Shown here piece after piece: positions 38,765 through 47,946 of a DNA stretch of 64,000 bases; position 1 is the stretch's first letter; each line of letters starts with the position of its first letter. The position numbers and the translations under genes were made by a program. The DNA lies in contig JABSSW010000059.1 of NCBI GenBank assembly GCA_018902385.1, positions 186,001-250,000 on the forward strand, written 5' to 3'. Source of the stretch: Physcia stellaris (Eukaryota > Ascomycota > Lecanoromycetes > Caliciales > Physciaceae). The notes beneath the pieces are model-generated. The model did no database searches and had not been told where the DNA came from. It saw nothing but the letters and a program-made list of their open reading frames with translations.

Positions 38765-39215
38765 CCTACCGGTTGGGCCAAACCAAATGCCTCAAGAGTT
38801 GAGAACAATGAGATACCCATGGGGCAACGCTATTGGAGTTTCGCTCCTCCCCGCCCTACTTTGGGGAAGTATTGACCCCTCGTCGGGGAGTCACTACTCT
38901 GGGGAAGTTAGAGCATGTTGTTTGCTTGTTTGTTTTGCCCGCCCCTCCTCCCTATTAACCGTTGATCGGCCGTGACCTGAGAAAGCATAAAAGTTGTTGT
39001 TTTAATGAATTCGATGTCCCGCCCCTCCCGCCCCATCAAAGCCTGGAGGAGCTTCAAAAGTTGTTGTATGCTTTGTTGTTTTGTTTATTGTTTAACGAAT
39101 ATGATAGAGACTTACCTTTGTTGATTCGTCTTGATCTAACACGACTAATTAATCGCCTCTTTTCTCTATTACTCTTGAGGCTTAGTCGCCCGATAAATAC
39201 GAGGGGAAGAGAGTG

Positions 39216-39403
39216 ACAGTACAGCTCAGGGAAGCGTACTGTACGTACAACTGTTAGAAGAGGAGGAGCAGTCTACTAGACAGTACAACTTCGAGGGAGT
39301 GTACTGGTCAAGATGCTCACGTTCACATAGTATCGCTTTGGAGGAGCATACTATACAGATTCGACTAGAAGTCACATAGTACCGCTTCGGGGAGCGTACT
39401 ATG
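39216..39403 (+). repeat. Four hairpin-forming repeat units
   Basis: Units at 39216-39242, 39280-39307, 39326-39354 and 39375-39403 each have a perfect or near-perfect stem around a G-rich loop. Stems are ACAGTAC/GTACTGT, ACAGTAC/GTACTG, ATAGTAT/ATACTAT and CATAGTA/TACTATG, and an inner GCT/AGC pair recurs. Stem sequences change together on both sides. Confidence 0.65.
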
Positions 39404-39991
39404 CAATCATATTACATCTCGGCCTTGCAAAACAGAAACTCGATCAAGAAGAACAAATAGTGCTGGAGATATCTGATCTTTTCGCATACTAATCGATCTG
39501 GTTCTCTGGCAGGTCTTAGTCAGGTCAGAAAAGCTCGAATCTGCACTCTTTGCACCGGTACATGCCTTTCATATCGATTTCTCGACCATTTTCAGCTTTG
39601 CGCATCTCGTCGACACATCTTATGAACTTTCTACAGTCAAATTGCATAGACATCGATTCATTGATGTCGCAAAAAATATCTGAGAATTCTGAGATTTACA
39701 ATGATGCTACATGATGTGATCTGCATTCTCGTTCGTCATCGCAGAACTCAGGCATAGAATATTTGCTTAATGATGTATTTTTTAGTCAATTCTAGATATC
39801 AGATTTCACATCGATGCTTCACGTCATGGAGATGCACATTCAGAACGACGCATCTCTTCAGATAATCGATCAATTGCTCGATCGCACGTTTTATCAATCG
39901 ACCCTACGTCATATCTGAAGTCAATAGGTCATCGGACCTCGATTCGTTCGTTTCTGCAGTCTTCGCATCGGTGCATGAACCAGGATATATC

Positions 39992-40093
39992 ACGCTGGGG
40001 GAGCTTGCTCGGAAGCTCCAGGCAATACATCGCTGGGGGAGCTTCGCTGGGGGAGCTACATCGCTGAGGGAGCTTGCACGGAAGCTCCAGCCC
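39992..40093 (+). repeat. CGCTGGGGGAGCT repeat cluster
   Basis: The word CGCTGGGGGAGCT (once CGCTGAGGGAGCT) occurs four times at 39994, 40031, 40046 and 40062. The first and last are followed by an inverted GGAAGCTCC, giving GGGAGCTT...AAGCTCC hairpins. Confidence 0.65.
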
Positions 40094-40138
40094 AGGCTGG
40101 GCTCGTTAGGATACAGGGCAGGAGGCACAAGCGGTTGC

Positions 40139-40355
40139 TGTGGGGGAGTGTTGAACTACAGCCTCCGCAGGTGTGCTTCGCAGGTTTTGCAGTCAGGGTC
40201 CAGTTAGTATAACCTGACGAAAGCAGGACTGGTGCGTCCTTGTTGGGACTAGTGCCTTGGCACCCGCACACTTCTTGTGCTTCCACCTGCATGTAACTTA
40301 CTAAAAACGAGATTCAGAGCAATAGAATGGTAGTCACCCATGATTCTTTCAATAG
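40139..40355 (+). repeat. Right LTR of the copia-like element
   Basis: Starts TGTGGGGGAGTGTTGAAC; its GC-normal sequence serves as the unmutated reference for the left copy. Confidence 0.75.
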
Positions 40356-40426
40356 TTTCGACGATCACTTGCGATAAAACATGCGTTGTACAACTGTATA
40401 GACATGACAGAAATTTCGTTGCAGAA

Positions 40427-40510
40427 AAAGAAATTTCGCTGCACGATATCGACGAGAAATTTGCGAAAAGAATTTCGTTGCACAATATCGACGAAAGATT
40501 TGCGAGAAAT
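40427..40510. repeat. Two-copy tandem repeat, period about 42 bp
   Basis: Units contain AATTTCGCTGCACGATATCG and a close variant (TTGCACAATATCGACGAA), followed by ATTTGCGA. Located next to the right terminal repeat of the large element. Confidence 0.6.
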
Positions 40511-40607
40511 TTGCAAAATAATCGATTTTCAATTAATACGTCAAATCACAAAAGCAGCATGCGTTGAAATATCAACAATATTCGTGCGTTAAACAATACA
40601 TTAAATC

Positions 40608-40743
40608 ATTTGTCAATGATTTGAATATTGATCAATCAACGCGTTTATTTGTCAATATTTGTTTATTGATCAATGAACGCGTTGATTGACGAATGAACGT
40701 ACGTTGATTGAGCAATAAACTTATTGATGTATGAACGGGCACA
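40608..40743. repeat. Right terminal inverted repeat of the large element
   Basis: Reverse complement of the left repeat at its outer ~10 bases, at several internal CGTTGATTG / TTGATCAATAAACG motifs and at its inner end. About 136 bp. Confidence 0.65.
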
Positions 40744-41105
40744 TTCTGCATAACGCTGAAACGACTGAAGTTTGCATTAGAACTAGCGTGCACTCTCGGT
40801 AAATCTTTCCCGGGGATAAAGTAGAGATTTGAAATCAATGCTGAGTCAGCATTGCGGGTTTCCACTTCCTACATGTAAAGGTACGAAGGCGTTCACGTGT
40901 TTACTTCAAACAGGGACGGGAATCAACGCGGATTGGGTTTCTAGATGAAGTCACAAACTACTACATATACTCGTTCTGTGTTCCCACCACTCGTCCATCC
41001 ATCTGCACGTCCAGCTCCGCTAAAAGCCAGGTACAGCTTCGCCGATTTATTGCCCAATAAATTTGAATTATCGAACTCGCTGTTCGTGAACCCAACTATC
41101 TGATT

Positions 41106-42663
41106 ATGTTTGCTACCTTCTCTCCCTTTGTGTCGACCTTCGTGCTCACATTGTTCTCGGTGAGTGTTATTTTTGTGTTTTTCACTCTAGTACAAGATTG
41201 AAGACTGACCATCTTAGTATGCAATCGCTCGTGCCATCTATAACATCTTCTTTCACCCACTCGCAAAGTATCATGGACTCAAGCTCCGGACTGCTTTTCG
41301 CTTTCCTTTCATCAAGGCATTGGTCGGTGGTGTCCTGCCACATCAAGTCAAGAGCTTGCATGAAAGATACGGTGAGGTGGTTCGCGTAGCGCCAGATGAA
41401 CTCTCCTTCACCAACCCCGCAGCATGGCGAGATATCTATCCCCCGAACTTTCTACGTCCTCATGAGTACAAAGACAAGCCTCCGGGGAAGGCAGCCGAGA
41501 ATCTGATCTCTGCCAGTGAGGCAGACCACACTCGCTTTCGCAAGATCCTAGCGCCAGCCTTCTCGGAAAAATCTGTCTACGAACAGGAGGCAATGATCAA
41601 AGGACACGTCGATCTACTAGTTCGCAAGCTGAAAGGGCTCATCCAGGATGATCCATCGCGAAACACAGCGGTAGTCGATGTTCTGAAATGGTTCAATTAC
41701 ACCACCTTCGATATCATAGGCGACTTCATCTGGGGCTCCGCTTTTGGATGCCTTGACCAAGGTGTTTCTCACCCCTGGATTGAGGTTATTGCGCAATTCA
41801 AAGTGGCACTGATCGCTGGCGCGTTCAAATTCTATCCACCCCTCGACAGTATTTTAACAGCCATTACACCCAAGTCTGCCATGGCTGATCTGTGGATGAT
41901 TTGGAAAACAACCGAAGATAAAATATCGCAACGGCTTGCGGTAAGCAAAGAGAGAAAGGACGTCTTGTCATACATTGTCGCTAGCGGTGAAGCAGACCCC
42001 ACTCACTCAATGTCGCGTGCAGAGCTTGAGATCAATTCCATGCTGCTTGTCGTTGCGGGAAGCGAGTCGGTCACCACTACATTGGTTGGAGCTATCCATT
42101 GGCTTGTACGTACACCAGCCGCCCTGCAGAGTCTCGTTCAAGAAGTCCGTACAGCATACCCAAGGGAAGAAGAGATCACCGGAACGTCTCTAAGCAAACT
42201 GTCATATTTAAACGCAGTGATTCAAGAAACATTGCGCTTGTGCCCCACCATTCCAGATGGCATGAGAAGGCAGATTCCGACCGGTGGTGCCTCTGTGGCA
42301 GGTCACTTTTTACCTGAAGGAACGGTGGTCTCCATCCCACAATGGGCTGCCTATCAGTCGTCGAGTAATTTCTACAAGCCTCAGGATTTCCGTCCCGATC
42401 GCTGGCTAGGAGGTAATTCGGAAGCATCTTCGCCATATCGCAATGACAGAAAGGACGCCTTCAACCCTTTCTCACTCGGGCCCCACAACTGTCCGGGAAG
42501 AACGCTGGCATACCTTGAAATCCGCCTCATTCTTGCCAAATTAGTCTGGCACTTTGACATTGAGAAGTCCCAAGAGAAGGATCTCGGGAAGTGGGAGCAA
42601 CAGTCGATTTTCTGGTTTTGGGAGAAGCAGCCAATGAACGTGCGTATTTCTTCGCCGCGATAA
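41106..42663 (+). CDS. Cytochrome P450 monooxygenase (isotrichodermin C-15 hydroxylase-like)
   Basis: Exons 41106-41159 and 41218-42663 (58-nt intron) give 499 aa. An N-terminal hydrophobic stretch anchors the enzyme in the ER membrane and is followed by YNIFFHPLAKYHG, the usual fungal N-terminal block. The I-helix reads LLVVAGSESVTTT (about 293-305). The K-helix ExxR is ETLR near 354. The haem loop is FSLGPHNCPGR with the cysteine ligand near residue 443. Family-typical FSxGPRNCxG has Arg where this protein has His, a mild oddity. Length is normal and the frame intact. The whole fits the group of fungal P450s around isotrichodermin C-15 hydroxylase (CYP65-like); its substrate is unknown. It lies 360 bases outside the right end of island 1 and next to a GST gene on the same strand, which hints at detoxification or secondary metabolism. 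Confidence 0.88.
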
Positions 42664-43109
42664 GCTGCAGGCAATGGCATAGAAATCAAAGGGGTGGGCA
42701 TAACAGCGAGTACAGCGGTTCGAACTCGCTTTTGCATTGAATGCAAGTTGATGCGTCTAGGATGTACGGATCGGAAGTTTTGAAGCGATCATCATCACGC
42801 AGTGACATAAGTCTAGCGTTCCGAAATTCCGAAATTCACAAACAACACAGTGAGTTGTGAAATTTGGAGGCCATGCAGTCATTCGTTCGCACCCACTGCA
42901 ATGCTGGGGCGTCATTTTGTTTCGGTAGAAGCATGTGCCAAGCGAAACACTGCTGCCTAGTCGTACGATGCCTGACCAAGGCATTAACAGAGAGACCGGG
43001 ATTTATTACACCGACCTAGCTCCTACAAAGTCTCCATGTGTCCTACGCACGATAATCATCCAATTCATCTGAACTCGAATAGCAAAGCCTAGCAATAACA
43101 GTCTCTAAA
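42664..43109. other. Intergenic between P450 and GST genes
   Basis: 446 bases with short chance frames only; holds the P450 3' end and the GST promoter. No motif recognised. Confidence 0.4.
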
Positions 43110-44011
43110 ATGAAGCCCATCACACTTCACTGGTGCAGTGAGAACTCGTCACCCCACACAGAGGCTCTCCATCAGTAACGATGAACATCCGTCAGACCGG
43201 GTTCCCAACCCCTCAAAGGTCCTGGTGATTCTCGAAGAACTCGACCTGCCCTACGAAACCAGCTGGGTCGAGGCCGAAGACCTCAAGAAAGAGCCATACG
43301 AAAGCGTGAATCCCAATGGCCGCGTACCCGGTAAGCCAGCAGCGCCTCCCCAACGCCCCTCTGTCGCTTGCACTCCTCCATCCCCACCCTTCCTCACGTA
43401 AAGCTGACAGAACCTCCTCAACCCAGCGATCAAAGACCCAAACACAAGCATCACGCTCTGGGAATCGGGCGCCATAATCTCCTACCTCATCGACACCTAC
43501 GATAAAGAGCATAAACTGAGCTACACCACCACGCCCGAGAAATACCTCCTGCAGCGGTGGTCTTATTTCCAGGCTTCGGGACAAGGACTTTATTTCGGGC
43601 AATGTGCCTGGTATGCCACCCAACTGGACCAATTACCCCCACCCTCCTTCTACTATTCCCTCCCATCCCATCCTCTCCCCTCCCCTCCCATCAACCAACC
43701 TAACAACCTCCCCCACCAGCTTCACCCTCTTCCACCCCGAAAAGCTGCCCTCAGCCCAATCCCGCTACGCGACGGAAATCAAACGCATCGCCAGCGTGCT
43801 GGAGCGCGACTGGCTGGTAGGCGACAAGTGCACCTACGCGGACCTGGCCTTTGTGATGTGGAACACGCAGATCGAATTCATCATGCAGGGCCACGGCTGG
43901 GATGCGGGGGTGTATCCGAATTTCCGGAGGTGGCTGGGGAGGGAGAGCTGCAAGAGGGTTATGGGGGTGATTATGGAGAGGGAGGTTAGGAGTGAGGGGC
44001 TTTGGGGTTAG
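43110..44011 (+). CDS. Glutathione S-transferase, Ure2-like
   Basis: Predicted cytosolic enzyme that conjugates glutathione to electrophiles. Four exons (43110-43137, 43196-43330, 43427-43610, 43720-44011) give 212 aa in phase. The thioredoxin-fold half begins MKPITLHWC and continues NPSKVLVILEELDLPYE, then NPNGRVPAIKDPNT and LWESGAIISYLIDTYD, the glutathione-binding ES pair included. The helical C-terminal half contains GQGLYFGQCA, FHPEKLPSAQSRYATEI and DKCTYADLAFVMW, as in Ure2-like GSTs. The second splice makes the characteristic N-P-S-K segment. At the last junction the family-typical Ala-Trp-Phe becomes Ala-Cys-Phe if the 43611/43719 sites are right, so that junction is a little uncertain. 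Introns are C-rich, with repeated TCCC words. It follows the P450 on the same strand, 446 bases downstream. Confidence 0.85.
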
Positions 44012-44586
44012 AGGGGGTGTGTGCGAGGCAAGAAGGCTAGGTGGTGGGTCGTGTTCACAAAAGAAATCTTTCAGGATGAGCGCAAGACAGGAGAAAGATG
44101 TTTGGTAACGTGGAATCCTCCTATTCGTCAGGCAGTCAGCTATGGGCCTGTGCCTCTCGTATCAAAGTACATTCTCAAAGAAAGGAGATAGTACACAATG
44201 TCAGCAACTATCATCCTAGCCACACTCCCCCAAAACCACCACCACCACACTCATTGGCTTTTTCGAGAATTCGTGCTTCAAGGAGCAGGATATCGGCCGG
44301 GGATACTCCACTCTCTCGTATTCTCGTCGCCAAGTTCTCAGGTCAGCAAATCACGCACCCCAACGGCTCACTCTGCCCTGGCAAAACCGAGTGCGGGTCT
44401 CATCTCAGATGATCACAATCATTCAACCAAACGGCATGAACCAACGATAGCCCGAATTCGGAAACACGGCCAATCTAGATATTGATTTATATCAGCTTAC
44501 ATTCTGAATTCCAAAGACGGGCAAGCGTGATATAACAAGTGATCCGTATCTTCTATGCACACTCAATTCTTTCCGAAGCGAGTGAC
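44012..44586. other. Intergenic between convergent genes
   Basis: Only short frames; holds the 3' flanks of the GST and of the minus-strand trypsin-like gene. No repeat seen. Confidence 0.4.
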
Positions 44587-46509
44587 TCAAGAGGCCGGAA
44601 GCCGCGCCTCGAAAACCCCCCCCTCAAGGCTATTCACCCAATCCAGCACGTCTCCACCATCAACGACATAGCCCAGCAGAGGCTTGGTCTGGGATTTGGT
44701 CACGCCGCCCCAGTTGAGTCCTGTCCATCTGCCCGTGTCAGTGAAAGTCCACGAGCCTGCATCCCCTCTGCTAAGAAACGTCGTACTATGATGCGTAGCA
44801 TCAGCCAAGAAGCAGTACTCGGAGGTCGGCGGCAATCCCACATCGACTTGAACAGTGTGCATCATGGAGTTCCAGCGCCCCGACGTCCCAGCCGAGGACG
44901 CACCGACTTTGTAAACCCGGGCGCCACCATCACAGGATCCCATGCCACTCAAGGACTCCCCGCACACGATAGGAGTTAGACTAGACCGGGGCCATGCTGA
45001 TGCATTCGGGATTGTGTTGTCGCCCAGCTTGTCGGGCTTGACTTCGAGGATCGCAATGTCCATCCGATGATTGCGCCCGGCCTTCTGGAACCGTTCCGAG
45101 GAGCCGGAGCAGAGATATAGCGCCCCAAAGGCCTGTTTGCCGTCGTCGAAGTACTGCATCTTCCGTGCCTTGCTCGCGCGTTGTTCGACGAGTAGGTTCG
45201 TGGCTCGGAGGTCTCCTGGTCGCTGCCTCAGGAATTCCTCGGATCGTGCAATTGCTGCCTCGGCCTGGAGTAGTGAGAAGTTGTGCTTGCGGCGGGTTGG
45301 AGACTCATAGACTATTTTTTCTCGATTCTTGTCTCCAGGGTTCATGGGCTTTTGGTCGAGTATGTGAACTTCGGATTTCGGCGGTCCCCACGGCTCAATA
45401 GGATTGCCATTCTTATCCAGCGCGTAAGAGGGTCCTGCCATAGCGGATCTGACGGCCTGGTAGCTAGTCACCGCATATCTCTTCCATGGACCCTTCTGGG
45501 CGCGGTGGCGTATCTCAAGGTACCCTCCGATGGTGCCCCACGGTCCAGGAACGGGCTTCCCATCCACCGTGAAGGAAACTTGGGGCCCGAAGTCTGCGCC
45601 CATGGGAACACGTTCCGGGTAGTCTTCTTCAGTGGAGTAGAACTCATGTAATCTAGCCTCTCTGGCGGGCGGGAGATTTGCAAGAGGTTCGACGTCACCA
45701 CGCTCAAACTCGACATCGACATCGTCCAGGCCTCCGGCGCTGAGTAGCGCATCCTTGATCTCTTTCTCGGCCTCGATCCAATCGGGGGGATCCAGGGTCC
45801 AATCCACGGTGATGGAGATCGTAACGGATGTCCGCTCGATCTGGTCATCTTCGTATCCCATCCGGACAGGGTCAATGCTCCTCCAGCCGGTTGCAAGCTT
45901 CGGAGTACTGTTCAGTATCCTCAGGATCCGTGAATTCATTTCTGGCCATATTGGTACGAGAGGGTGGTGTGGTTCAACGACTCTGATTATCTTTGGCGCG
46001 GTGAGCTGCCAGCTGAGCAGCTCCACTGTGATGGGTCTTGTCAAAGAGCTTGTGAGGAACACGCTTCGAATGTCTGCAGCGGCGTCGTACCACGCTTGCC
46101 CATCTTCGTTACTGGTCCATCGGGCTGTAATTAGAAATGTGAGGTCATCCTTTGATCTGGATGCCTCAGGATCCGTCCTAAACACAAGGTCCGAGTCGTT
46201 CTCATCGAAATCTATCGCATGCTTTCTCAGAGCTTGGTAGATTTGTGGCTGAAACTCGTGGATCTGAGCAGCGATGGCCGCACAATCTGGATCTTCTTCC
46301 CAGGGTGTCGCCAAAAGCGGAAGAGGCCTCAGTCCAGGGATCCCGACACGATAGCGCTCACCAGTGAAAGATCCTGGGAGCCGAGCTTGAATGGCAAGCT
46401 CAGAACCGGTCGAAGCGCTATCATGAATACGGCGACGTTTTTCGGCCCGTGATTGGGATGAGTTGCTTCTTGTTGTTGTTGTTGGTGGAGATGGGTAAGA
46501 TGAAGCCAT
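44587..46509 (-). CDS. Large protein with degenerate trypsin-like (S1-type) C-terminal domain
   Basis: Single exon, 640 aa. The N-terminus is low-complexity with a basic patch (AEKRRRIHD) that could be a nuclear signal. The central ~350 residues are unrecognised. The last ~170 residues resemble a trypsin-like fold: LYLCSGSSERF, MDIAILEV (position of the catalytic Asp), ARVYKVGASSAGTSGRWNSM, and the block FLSRGDAGSWTF followed by GRWTGLNWGG. In active relatives this block reads G-D-S-G; here the nucleophile serine (residue about 584) is alanine, so the domain is probably not a protease and may bind a partner instead. Similar inactive or orphan trypsin-like proteins are common in leotiomycetes and other plant-associated fungi. 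There is no signal peptide. The frame is intact over 1.9 kb, which argues for a functional gene. Confidence 0.75.
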   Translation of the reverse strand: MASSYPSPPTTTTRSNSSQSRAEKRRRIHDSASTGSELAIQARLPGSFTGERYRVGIPGLRPLPLLATPWEEDPDCAAIAAQIHEFQPQIYQALRKHAIDFDENDSDLVFRTDPEASRSKDDLTFLITARWTSNEDGQAWYDAAADIRSVFLTSSLTRPITVELLSWQLTAPKIIRVVEPHHPLVPIWPEMNSRILRILNSTPKLATGWRSIDPVRMGYEDDQIERTSVTISITVDWTLDPPDWIEAEKEIKDALLSAGGLDDVDVEFERGDVEPLANLPPAREARLHEFYSTEEDYPERVPMGADFGPQVSFTVDGKPVPGPWGTIGGYLEIRHRAQKGPWKRYAVTSYQAVRSAMAGPSYALDKNGNPIEPWGPPKSEVHILDQKPMNPGDKNREKIVYESPTRRKHNFSLLQAEAAIARSEEFLRQRPGDLRATNLLVEQRASKARKMQYFDDGKQAFGALYLCSGSSERFQKAGRNHRMDIAILEVKPDKLGDNTIPNASAWPRSSLTPIVCGESLSGMGSCDGGARVYKVGASSAGTSGRWNSMMHTVQVDVGLPPTSEYCFLADATHHSTTFLSRGDAGSWTFTDTGRWTGLNWGGVTKSQTKPLLGYVVDGGDVLDWVNSLEGGVFEARLPAS

Positions 46510-47480
46510 GACCTAAGGGTGTGCGTGTAGTGCGTTCAGTGGCAGAGCAGCGAAAGCGGAAATAGAACTGTACGGTAATGAGAATGGGTGCACCTATGGA
46601 AGAAGGTCTGGTGTCTCTATCTTGTTGTAACAGTGATAGAGGGAAAGGAGAGAATGTAGTGGGAGAGGAGCTTTGGGTGATTGCAGGATATTGGTAAAGT
46701 ATGTTGACCTCTATGTACATTAGGAGTGTTGACCTCTGACGTGTATTTCGGTTGCTTGTTTTCCAAATATTACCGGATGCCCCTTCCGTTTTAAGTAAAA
46801 TACCATGAAGGCACTAAAATTGCAGTATGAAGTCTCATGCAGTGATTCACAAGAAGTGTAATGGCAATTCTCGCGGACCGCGTTCCTTTTCCTATTTGTG
46901 GGAAGCCCATCACGCAATTGATGAAATTCGCAAACCATCTCCAGCGGCGGCTGCCCCATCAAATGTGGCTTCTGCCCTTTCCCATTAGAACTCCGATTCT
47001 CTCGGTAAGTAGAAAGAATACTGCAAGAGACACTATCGCTATCCCTCCCCAAGCATCGCCACCAATACATCTAATATGACAAGACGCGTACGCGTGTTTG
47101 GCACAAAGCAAATGAAGACGGCATGAAGACGATATGAAAATGGTATGAAAATAACATCATCTTCTGATTCCGCTCTAAGTCGGGTAATGGTAGATCTGTG
47201 GATGTAGAGGTTAGCACCACTTATTATCATTACCGGACCATGGGATATCCGAAGGTGAGATTATGAGTCATGATATCGAAATATCATGCTAGTAGATTCA
47301 ACAAGAAGACTCATCCAGAATTCAAAGGCGCTAAAACAGAGTTGTGATTATCAAATATCACACTTCGCATCAAATTTGTACCGTATGGAATCAAGGATCC
47401 GGACCAAAAGGACATACGGGCCGAATCCCGACAAGGGTCAAGGGTCCAAGCCAAGCAGGTTCGAAACACTAAGTAAGCTA
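46510..47480. other. Intergenic, no gene supported
   Basis: Upstream region of the trypsin-like gene and left flank of the foldback element. Frames up to about 116 codons on the minus strand lack family features. Confidence 0.4.
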
Positions 47481-47946
47481 TTAGCGTGGAAAGGTTGCTT
47501 GCAAATCCTTGGCATCCTCCTCCCAGGAACCCCCTCTCAAATTTGTATGGTAGGTAGTAACCTGAGAAAAATTTTCAATTGATGTTTCATCCACCTTTTC
47601 AAAGCATATAAATCATTGAAGTCTTAAATTCTTCTGTATAGCCGTTTCTTGATGTTGTTTTATCGATTCTTCATCCAATGCCTTCAAAACAAGACGAAAC
47701 TCTAACCCTAAGCCACAATGATCTCGCTGAAGGAGCGCGAGTCTGAGTTTTGATGACGTTATCGATTTTGCGAAAAGACATGCCTGCAACACCAAGAAAC
47801 GGCTATACAGAAGTATTCATGTCTTCAACGAAAAAGTGGTTGAAACATCAATTGAATATTCCTCTCAGATTACTACCATACAAATTTGAGAGGGGGGGTC
47901 CTGGGAGGAGGATGCCAAGGATTCGCAAGCAACCTTTCCACGCTAA
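47481..47946. mobile_element. Foldback MITE, Tc1/mariner-type ends
   Basis: A 466-bp unit whose two arms (about 47481-47655 and 47785-47946) are near-perfect inverted repeats. Ends read TTAGCGTGGAAAGGTTGC on both strands and are flanked by TA on each side, the target used by Tc1/mariner elements. The loop of about 130 bp has no coding sequence. No RIP-like mutation is evident. The long arms make it a foldback type. Confidence 0.75.

Larger units (their letters stand above)
38765..40138 (+). other. 3' non-coding part of the copia-like element
   Basis: After the open frame there is no further coding signal. A direct near-repeat around 38860-38920 (GGGGAAGT and TCGGGGAGTCACTACTCT) is followed by the hairpin series at 39216-39403, a moderately AT-rich stretch (39.5-39.95 kb) and a GC-rich repeat cluster before the right LTR. 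Confidence 0.45.
37007..40355 (+). mobile_element. Non-autonomous copia-like LTR element carrying a C2H2 gene
   Basis: Two direct repeats of about 215 bp (37007-37219 and 40139-40355) frame 2.9 kb. The right copy starts TGTGGGGGAGTGTTGAAC, a start typical of fungal Ty1/copia LTRs. Right after the left copy comes GGTTATGAGAATCGG, a plausible primer-binding site. No gag, protease, integrase or reverse transcriptase is visible. The interior instead has one long open frame (about 37544-38764) and a structured, repeat-rich 3' part. The element looks whole for a non-autonomous type and young: apart from its left ~150 bp it shows normal composition in the middle of a strongly mutated island. Movement would depend on enzymes from another element. 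A clear target duplication is not seen. Confidence 0.65.
23359..40743. mobile_element. Large TIR-bounded DNA element (about 7.6 kb own sequence) with later insertions
   Basis: The two ends are inverted repeats. The left begins TGTGCCCGTTGATTGG and the right is its reverse complement starting TGTGCCCGTTCATACA. Both continue through several copies of a short motif to a common stretch, TTCAAATCATTGACAAAT. Removing the Ty3/gypsy (6.5 kb) and copia-like (3.3 kb) insertions leaves about 7.6 kb. Interior sequence (23.5-25.2, 31.7-37.0 and 40.36-40.6 kb) has only short AT-rich frames; I could not recognise a transposase, so the superfamily is unassigned. No clear target-site duplication is visible. 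It is probably old and heavily mutated. The alternative is two unrelated inverted copies of a short repeat bracketing the island, which would look the same from here. Confidence 0.5.

Noticed and set aside
37007-40355. Host gene locus duplicated on both sides instead of LTR element
   Set aside because: The direct repeats have a typical LTR start and a plausible primer site follows the left copy, so an LTR element is the simpler reading.
23359-40743. Polinton/Maverick identity for the TIR-bounded island
   Set aside because: No DNA polymerase B, capsid, ATPase or integrase of that class is recognisable, and the length is mostly due to retrotransposon insertions.
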